Shown piece by piece: positions 34,717 to 44,500 of a stretch of 64,000 nucleotides of DNA. Source of the stretch: Lytechinus pictus (taxonomy: Eukaryota; Echinodermata; Echinoidea; Temnopleuroida; Toxopneustidae); contig NC_087262.1 in assembly GCF_037042905.1 (NCBI RefSeq), forward strand, positions 25,609,001-25,673,000, read 5' to 3'. Under the pieces are notes generated by a model, which made no database searches, was not told the DNA's origin, and was given only the letters and a program-made list of their open reading frames with translations. Within the stretch, counting starts at the first letter, position 1. The number at the start of each line of letters is the position of its first letter. Both the position numbers and the translations under genes were made by a program.

Positions 34717-34762
34717 GTATGTCAACATGGCAAGATTGATGTATCTTGCCATGTTGACATAC
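34717..34762. repeat. perfect 20-bp hairpin with 6-base loop
   Basis: GTATGTCAACATGGCAAGAT, loop TGATGT, then the exact complement. Related words (CAACATGGCAAGATA near 34076; ATCTTGCCATCTAGACAAG near 34803) nearby suggest a dispersed MITE-like repeat. Confidence 0.8.
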
Positions 34763-35340
34763 AACTTTTCATAATATGACTTAGCAAGATAACATACTTG
34801 TATCTTGCCATCTAGACAAGTTGTTGGCAGATATGATGCTATGTGAGTGAAATTTTGCACTGTCATACGTTGCAATTGTATGCATCAATGTCTCTTGGTC
34901 ATTGCCTTATAGTTGTCTTTACTTTCTGTTAATGTTCACAATAAAAAAAATTGATTATTATGGCAATTGAAGATTGACTTGACTTTGGTTTATTATGGGG
35001 ACTGGCAGACTGGATGAACACTCTACTCTGTCTTTGATGAATAGTGTATCTGGTTTTAACATGAATACATGTATGTAGGTTGTGACTCCGACCCCATGTA
35101 TGTGAGACCTTCATGAAATGTTCTGTCTCTGATTTCTAATTCTTATGACAGTCAAATGACCATGACTCGGTCAGTTCAAGAAGTGAAATAAGAATTGATA
35201 AAAATGGGGGTCGGACATACAAAAAGGTTGATTATTTTATGGAATTGCCCAACTGCATTCACACCATTCAATATGACGATGAGGCATGCTTACACACATT
35301 GCAATATTATAGCATCATTTATTTAGATGTCTTTTGTTAT

Positions 35341-35421
35341 GAGTGGGACTTGAACCCCTCACATTAAGATCAAACGATCTTATCAGAAACAGGTGCTCTA
35401 ACCGACTGAGCTATGCCTCCC
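35341..35421 (-). mobile_element. tRNA-like retroposon head (- strand)
   Basis: On the - strand: GGCATAGCTCAGTCGGTTAG (A box, D arm closes AGCTC...GAGC) and GGGGTTCAAGTCCC (B box, T arm). The acceptor stem does not pair and the segment between the arms is too long for a tRNA, so it is a SINE head or tRNA relic. It ends about 80 bases before the first identified exon of the oxygenase gene. Confidence 0.5.
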
Positions 35422-35499
35422 AGATATTACTGTTCCTACAACAACTTATCATCATCATTATTATCATTATCATTTTGTTTGATTTTTCTATTTCCCCAG

Positions 35500-35570
35500 A
35501 CTCTCCAGGAAGGCATTCGCCCAAATGAATATTAAGGATCATCCTGAAGGAGTCCAAGCAAATATTAAAG
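35500..35570 (+). CDS. bco2-like: oxygenase exon 1 (coding from 35525)
   Basis: The acceptor TTTTTCTATTTCCCCAG precedes 35500, so there is probably an untranslated exon further upstream. ATG at 35525 (context CCAAATGA) gives 15 residues ending VQANIK, with one base of the glycine codon completed by the next exon. Without the ATG the frame stays open back to the acceptor, so an N-terminal extension from an upstream exon is possible. Donor GTATGT. Confidence 0.7.
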
Positions 35571-38500
35571 GTATGTAAAAACTAATTCAGTGTTCACAAA
35601 ATACTTTATATCCGAAAAAAGCATATGAACATTCAAAAAGGGAAAATCAAGGTTCTATACTTAGAAAATACAGGTAAAATTCATGACTATTTTCAGGTTC
35701 CACATATCTCAATAAAGTGCAAAATCAATTCCCTTTTTTATTGTGATGTTCAATTTCTTTCAATTCTTTACATTTATGTTCTGCTATGACTTGAGAAGCC
35801 CATCTTTGACCTTGTTAAAACTTGCCATTTACAAATTAAATCTCCCCTGAGGTCAATATCTTGTACTTGGAGGAGACATAGAACACAGATACCATACTTG
35901 ACACATTTTTATCTTTGTGAAACATTCTATTGTCATTTATGTAATTGAATACTGTATTTTTTTTACAATGCAGGTTCTATACCCGGTTGGCTAAAAGGAA
36001 GTTTCTTGAGAACAGGTCCAGGAAGGTTTGAGGTTGGAGAATCTAAATACAAACATTTCTTTGATGGCCTGGCCCTCCTTCATAGGTTCACCTTTGACAA
36101 TGGCTCAGTCATGTACCATAGCAGGTCAGTAAATCTCTGTTCAGATATATAATAATAATAATAAACATTAATTTGTATAGCGCAGCTTTTATATGGATAT
36201 ATTCAGCTGCGCTTGTTCAGAGCTCTTTTTACTTATTTTTACACATATATGATTCAACAAAGCAAAAATTCTATCCCAAATATACCATTGCACATCCACA
36301 TACATCAAAATCAATTGTGTGTTCTTTCCAACTGGGCCTGTCAAAAATTCATTTTTACTAACTTCACTTTTCGCTTCTCTTTTAAACTTGGATTACAAGT
36401 CGGTCACTAATTCTCAATGTGGTAAAAAAATTATCTCCCAAATTTTACACCTTGATATGAAGTATTTGTTCTGATTATCATGATGTACTAGTACTGTGGG
36501 GGCATTGTGGTCCAGTGGTTATGACTCTCTTCTTTCAATCTGAGGGATGTGGGTTTGATTCCCAGTCATGTCATGTTTTCCTTTGAGCATTAATTTACCC
36601 ACATTGTGCTGCTCTCAATCCAGGTGAGGTGAATGGGTACCTGGTGGGTGTTTCATAAAGCTGTTCGTAAGTTAAGAGCGACTTTAAGAACGACTGGTGA
36701 TCCTTTCTTGTGGAAAATTGTATATTCATTGGCGGTGGTTAAGCACGTAAGAAAGGATCACCAGTCGTTCTTAAAGTCGCTCTTAACTTACGAACATCTT
36801 TATGAAACGGCCCCCTGGTAGGAAGAAATTCTTCAAATTGCCTTAGCACCTGTAGGCTGCATAGCTAAAGCCAGAGTAATAATGATAACAATATAAGGTG
36901 CAGTTGAGTATATACTGTAGAAATTGCACAATATACATGTAAATGTACAATAATTGTTTTATTATTAAGATTCTATGCACATAGTCATGCTCATAATTTA
37001 GCCACAATCTTAAAAATTCATTTACCCTATGTTTTTCTCTCTACCTCAGATACTTGGATAGTAACTCCTACCAAACAGCTATGAAGGAGAATCGCATTGT
37101 CTTCACTGAATTTGGAACGGCTGGGTTCCCTGATCCCTGTCTCAACATCTTCAGTCGCGCCATGTCTACTTTCCTAACCCGTCTCAAGTTCACAGACAAT
37201 TGCAATGTGAACTGGGTCCGTTCTGGAGACCAGTTTTACACTATCACAGAGACTCCTATGATTCAGAAAGTAGACCCAGTGACACTGGAAAAGGAAGAAA
37301 CGGTAGGTACACTGAGAATGAATGCGGCTTGGTATACATGTAATTCCATTTCAGTGTGAACTGGGTCTGTCCTAGAAGACAATACTCCTATGATTCAGAA
37401 AGTAGACCCAGTCACACTGGAAAAGGAAGAAATGATAAATACACGAAGATTGGTCGGGGTTTGTTCTAACTATCAATTTGAACTGGGTCTGTTCTAGAGG
37501 GTCCATGACTTTTGCTCATGTGACAATTGGTGCTATAGAAAATCTGCACATTACGCCAAACATAAAAACACCTAATCTCCAAAATCAAACAAACCCTTAT
37601 CCTTATCTTTGCATTATTCTGAACCAAACACTCTATTACAATTCTAACTCTAACCCTTTGTTCTCTGAGAGCAAATGTTGTGTCTCTGTTTCTGGAAACA
37701 GGCCACTAATAGAGTGGGTGTGTTTCATAAAGCTACTTGTAAGTTAGGAATGACGTAACGAATGACTAGTGACCCTTTCTTGTTCTATAAAGTGATGTAT
37801 CCTAGCAACAATGAACATGCTTTATGAAACACCCACCAGCTCAAATCAACAAGGCATAGAACCAATAACACAAAGCACACCCTTTCTTTATTTTTCTTTT
37901 CTTACCCATATAGAAGGGCGATTCCATACGTGTCGTACGGGACAATTTGTCAACAATTTCTAATCTCTTAGCTGATTGCTTGAGCAATGAAAAAATATTT
38001 TTGGTCAATAATAAAGTTATAGTGGGTAGTCATGTGAAAAACTGATTACCAACAAAAAATATTTGATTATGGCTGAATTACGGGCGAAAATGTTGTGTGT
38101 CGTATGGGACTCAGAAATGTCCCGTATGACACGCAACATTTTCACCTCTAATTCACCCATGGACAGCATATTTTTGTTGGTTGTCATTTTTTCATATGTC
38201 TACCCAGTTACTCTATTATTACCACAAAACAAATTGAAGTTCTTCGTTTGTTTGGACAATAGGTTGAAAAATGTTGCGAAAATAGCTGATTTTTCTAGCA
38301 TGGAATGGCCCAGAATGGAAAACTGAATTTCGTTTAAAGCTTTATTTCAGTCTAAGCTACATAGATTTGATTGGTAAAGATTCAACCGTTGAAACCTTCA
38401 AAACTCACCTAAAATCCTTTATTTCATTTTCAATTAATAGTAACTTGTGAACATGTCCCTCATGCACTATACACATACATACTGTACATGTGCATAGTGC

Positions 38501-41500
38501 ATTGAGCTTCTGCGTAAGCTACATCTATGTATTGTAGAAATCGCTATGTGTTAATTACATTGCAAGATATTAAATGATTAATTAACTACATGTTTCTTGC
38601 ATTGTGGTATTTCTGCAAATACAATGTAGATATACTGGTACACTAATGCATGGTATCAGATAGTTATACAATGTCCAAGGTCATCAATATAATTGTATTC
38701 TAGGTAGTTATCATGGTGAATTGGAAGATAATGAGTACAAATTAAACCGACTGAATAGAATTAGGGGTTCATGAAATAAGAGGTGAACTGGTATTTGGTG
38801 TTTTAGGGAAATGCTTGCTGAAATTTTGAGGAAATAATCCCAAGTTACACAGATTATAGATAAAAATGTCTGCTTCTTTCTTTCTGTCTCTTGCTCTTTC
38901 CTCGATGCTTAATCTGTCTATCTATCTATCTATGTATCTATCTATCTGTCCATCCATCCTTCTATCCATCATTCTACTCATATATCTATCTATCCATCAT
39001 TCTATCCAGCCACCCATCCATCCATCCATCCATCCGTGATGATCCGTCCATCCTTCCATCCATCCATCCACCAATTCATCTATTTATCCATCTATCCAAC
39101 CATACATCCCTACATCTATCTCTCTGTCTATCTACAGATTGATCTTCATTAATGGATGGCTAGATAGATAGATGGATGTGTGATCTATATATTATGTAAA
39201 ATATATAGGTAGTGTTACATTCTACATGACTGTCTTTATCCCTGAGCAAGGGGGAGGGGGGCTCCAGATAATTCAGATGATATAAATTCTAATTAACAAC
39301 AATGCATTAACATGCAAGTTTTGCTCAATCACTTTATTCTCTATCTGTAGATTGATATATCTAAGATCATCTCAGTATTCACTGGTACGGCCCATCCTCA
39401 CCAGTGCCCTGATGAGACTGCGTATAACCTGGGTGTTAACTTTGGTGCAAGAAGTACTTATAATATCATCAAATTACCACCACAAACTAAAGGTATTTAT
39501 GTGAAGTACTTCAAGTGTTTAGATTTTACTCTCCTTTCCTCTATATATTGAGGTATCTAAAAGCAATCATTTGTCATTAGTCTATTTTTGCATTATGAGA
39601 ACTCTTCATACATTATCTCTATTTTCAGAACCTGGAAGGTCATAATTTGCCAAGAGTCAGTTTTTTTAAATAACCATTTTACTGTTTGTTGGTTAACCAT
39701 CAGGAGAGTAGATACTTCTCTAAAATTTATTGAAAATTCACATTTCACTTCTTAAATGTGCATCTGTCCTCCATATTTCCTCGGAACCATTATGATTTGG
39801 TTTTGCTGAATTTGCTTATTATGAAAGTGATGTTTGTTTGATCTGGGGAGTCACAGATGTTCAGAATTTAAAAGTGTCTACATGTATGTGCACAAACCGT
39901 GTAATCATAATCCTGTTTTCATATTCTCTGTGAAGGTAACGATGAGTCCATCTACAAGCAAGCATCCATTGCACTCACGATCCCCACCACGGACACCTAC
40001 CCTTCCTACTCCCATAGCTTCTTCATGACACCAAACTACTTCATCCTGGTCGAACAACCTCTCTTCATCAACATGATCAAGCTTGCATCCCTAGCCGTAA
40101 TGGGCTACTCCTTCCTTGATGTCCTAGACTTCTGCCCGGACAAGCCCACCAGGTTTCACGTTGTAAGGCGCTCTGACAGCACTCTCCTGGAGACCAAGTA
40201 TGTCACCGAGGCACAGTTCTTCTTCCATCAGATCAATGCCTTTGAGAAGGAAGGTCACATAGTACTTGATATGTGTAGTTATAAGGATAATGAGATCATG
40301 AAGAGGTTGTACCTGAAGCCGTTGCAGGAGGATGGTCTGATGGACGCCGGATCACTCTGCAAGAGATACTACCTTCCTATTGACGTAGAGGTAAGGTTTA
40401 AAGTGACACAAAATGGAAATTGTACGGAAGATGTTGGTAGTATAGAATCGGTAAAGGAAATCTGTTGTCTCACGATGCGGCAAACTGAAATCGCGACGTT
40501 TCAACTGCACCTGCTAGTCTTTATCAGGCAATGAAGTGGGCAATCGCTGCGTGCGCCTTTTGTACCGTAAGCTGCGTGCCGTAACCGCCGCGCTATGATT
40601 GGTCGGAACAACCGACCAATCAGTCCAAACGTCGCAATTTCAGGCTGTCGCATCGTGAGACAACAGATTATTTCCTTTACCGAAAATGGAAATTGCACAG
40701 AATTCAGGAATAATAATTATACTTGCTTATATAGCGCTTAATACTTACTTTGTCAGAAGTCTCTAAGCGCTCTACAGTATATGCAGCATAATTACCCTGG
40801 CTGTGGAAATCTTGGAAATCACTTTTTTTTTGCTGAAAAATTCAAGTCAATTTAATTTTATTTTATTGTCCACATGGAAATTTGTTTTGCTTATTTAAAC
40901 ATTACATAGTACATATATGACATGAATAGATACAATTCTACAAGATAACATTAAAATTAGTAAAATAATTGAATAATGAAAAATAACAGTGCAAAATCAA
41001 ATCAAATTCCAAGTTTAACAAAACTACCTATTAATGCATTTGGGTGATTCCATACGTGTCGTACGGGACATTTAGAGAACATTTGACAGTTTTTTGACAA
41101 GAAAAACTAAAAATATTCCAGTAACTAAAGGTGATCATGAAGTACTACCAGAGTGTTAGAAAAACCAAGACTTAACATGACTTTAATTCACATCCTGTAT
41201 AATACAGATTTAAAATAGTAATGTGTCGTACGGACGCAGAAAAAGTGGCTTTTTTAGAAACCTCAAGTTTGTACTCTAAAGTCTGTGAGTTGGACAGATA
41301 ATTTTCATAGAAACTGAACTCAAATTGATATTCAATTAACCAAGAACAAACACATCTATGAAAGCAAGCAAAATAAACATTCATGAATAAATAAAGCAAA
41401 TTGCAATTTTCGAGAACATTGTGGCGTACGGGACACTCAAAATGTGTCGTACGGGACATCTCTAAATTGAAGCAAAACTTTCTTACTTCATGTCTCTTTG

Positions 41501-44500
41501 ACTTCTTCAATCACTTTATTTGGCTGATGATAATGAAAATCCTATCAAACTAAAGATATTCATTATGTTAGAAACCGCTATTGGCTGAATATTTCTGTCA
41601 ATTATCATAAACAAAATAATGTGTCGTACGGGACACTTGTGTGTCGTACAGGACACTTCTGTGTTGTACGGGACACTTGTGTGTCGTACGGGACACTTCT
41701 GTGTTGTACAGGCACTTGGTGTTGTACTCGACAGCCTGAATAAAACAATGAACTTTTTATCAATCAGAAGGGGAGCATTGCCGCTAAATTCTTCATTTTT
41801 AATGAAAAGTCTTTTAATAAGTAGTCATTCAGGACAATATAATTAAGTAACCTCAATATATACAATCGGGAGCGAAATTTTATCATTTTTTTTCATGATG
41901 GGAAATATACAAGGGTTCACAGCATTTTTATGAGCTGAAAAACTTGAGGTTTTGTGTGAAGTTATATTTAGTGAATTAATTGATGATTTCCAATACACTA
42001 TTTAAACAATGAATGAATGAAACTGTTTGTGTAAATTATGGGGCTAAAATGTTAAAATTTTTCATATAAAATGTATATATACATGATATATGTCACAACT
42101 GTCACTAGTAATTCCACAAAGTATTTTTTTCTAAAGAAATGCGGTTCTACTTTTTCAAACCATTCTGCATTTCATGAAACCATATGGTTTATCTTATTTT
42201 CCAGATTTTTGTGAACAACATGGTTTGTCTTATTTTCCAGGTTTTTTTACAACTTGAAAAAAGGAGTTTCAATACTGTATATAAAAAATAAGTGATCATC
42301 AAGGGAAGTCCAAATAGATGACTGATATGTATTTTGTTTTACATCTTATAATAATTCCACATTAGTATGCAAAAGAAAGTCATCTTCCAGGCTAGGGTAG
42401 ATTAATTATAAAGGTTTTCTTCTCATGCTCAGTGACAAAGAAATTATTCTGCTCTGACCAGTGAAAATCACCAGTTTAGCTGGAGGGGTTCAGAAAAGAA
42501 TACGCCTACATGAAATCATATTAAAATGGTTAGAATCACCAAAGTACTTTTTCAGTTCACTTTATGTCAAATCAATTACTTGAATTAAAATAGGTCTACT
42601 ATTTATAGTTTCTGAATCCAAATCCTGCAATTAAATGCATTATATATTGTGTGTCGTACGGGACAACTATTAATAGGACAATTATTGAAAAGTGAAGGGC
42701 AGTAATTAGATTTTTATGGGATAAATCGATCACTCATGGGTCAAAGATAGAGAAACTGATTTTGTGAAATTGCATCATCAAAAATAAAATTGTAGGAAAA
42801 ACTTTTGCACTTTCATGTGTCGTACGGGACATTGCCAAAAATAGGTTCGGAAAAATCAGGGCTGCCCCTATTATGGATCATGAAAATGTTGTAGATATTA
42901 TTTGGAACCATCAATGATACGTTATTCCATTGACCTGCAATATTTTCAATCTTCTCGTGCTTTGCCAATAATTGTTTCAGGTAGTGTTTGTACTTGACTA
43001 TTTAATCAGCAAAAATTATTGAAAATTGAAAATTCCATTGTTCCTTCCAAAAAAAAATATATCTGACTTCACTTTTGGTTATAACTCATTATTTTCATAA
43101 AATTTAGGTATCATAGTAAAATATTACACTACTTATGACTTATTGAAAGCATGTTGAAATTTATGATATTTTTGAAGTTCTAGTGTGGAATCGCCCATTT
43201 AGCATGTTTGTTGAATGGTTCTGTCCTGTAGCACCTGTCAAAATTTCAAAGTCAGATAAGGCCAACAAATTGCCTTTCTTTGGGATGATAAGCTGCACTT
43301 TCATTATAAGGCAAGAATCTTGGTCCTATTCATGTAGATTTTGTATGTGTGTTTGTGATGGTTATAAACTGGCCATACTTGAAAGAGAATCTAAAGTTAG
43401 ACTTCAATTCATAATGTGAGGATTAAAATATTCAAAGCTTAATCTATCTTAATAATCTTAATCTGTCTTTACAATTATCAGGATGTTTGGCCCATAGCCT
43501 TATTTGCTGTGGACAATAGACAATTAGCAATGTTGGTTCTATTCATGGGGAAAGCTGTGTATGTGTGCTAACTGTAATAGACTGGCAATTACTCAAGAGA
43601 AGGTGATGTCAAATTTACACTTTTGATAATTTAGAGGATCAAAGCAAGTTTTTGTATTAGCTTCCAGCCGAACTCATTAATCAATATCCATTATAGTTAT
43701 TTAGGATGTCCTGTTCAATTGCTGAGGACAGTAGGCACTTGTATGTTGCTGCATCATAGCCAATGCTTTGATCCCCATTCCCCCTCCTACCAAATATTTC
43801 TCAGATGAATCTCATACCGTGTTCAGACTATCTCTGGCTTATCAGGGACATCCCACGAAAAACTCAGTCTGAATGGTCAAGAGAAAAATTCAATTTCCCA
43901 TTTTCTTCCCTAGTTTTTGGAATGATAGGTGACCTTAGCTCGTAGTCCGATGGGGCACAAATTTTTTCCGTCATTAGTGCACATGCGCGAAGTGTGGAGA
44001 TAATAAACAGGTTTGCCACGCACATCAGTCATCCACGAATTGTCCCTCTTGGTTCATCTAAATCTGATTAGGTTAAGATGAACACAGAAATTTAGATGAA
44101 CAATGATCTTTGCTTCCTTTCAAAGTAACATACAGTTTAAATATATTCTACATTTTATATCTATGCTCGTGTATGTTAATTTATTGCCAGCTTAGGCAAA
44201 ATTTCTGTTTTTAACCAAAAAAAGTCAAGGGGGTCATTCTGCCCCGCCCCTGGGGAGTACTAGGGTTAAGGATGCTATTTAGAACCCAATAGAAACCCTA
44301 TTCAAACAGTCTGATTTTGAAATTAAACTGATGTCTTTTCATCTTGATATTGAAGGGTTTCCAGCCAGGTGATACTGTATCAACCATGCATAAGAACGAA
44401 ACCACTGCTATCCTTGAAGCGGAAGGTACAGTCTTCTGTAAGCCATTTGTCCTGGGTGAACTTGGTAAGTCTCCGTCCTCATCTTTCTTGAATTACTATG

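Noticed and set aside
35341..35421. functional tRNA gene
   Set aside because: D and T arms close but the acceptor stem does not, and the anticodon region is too long.
39009..39125. coding repeat protein (Ser/His/Pro-rich ORF)
   Set aside because: It is the TCTA/TCCA microsatellite in intron 3 translated.
41619..41846. cysteine-rich peptide from the ORF over the 20-bp array
   Set aside because: Residues repeat every 20 nt only because of the tandem DNA motif; intronic and without splice signals.
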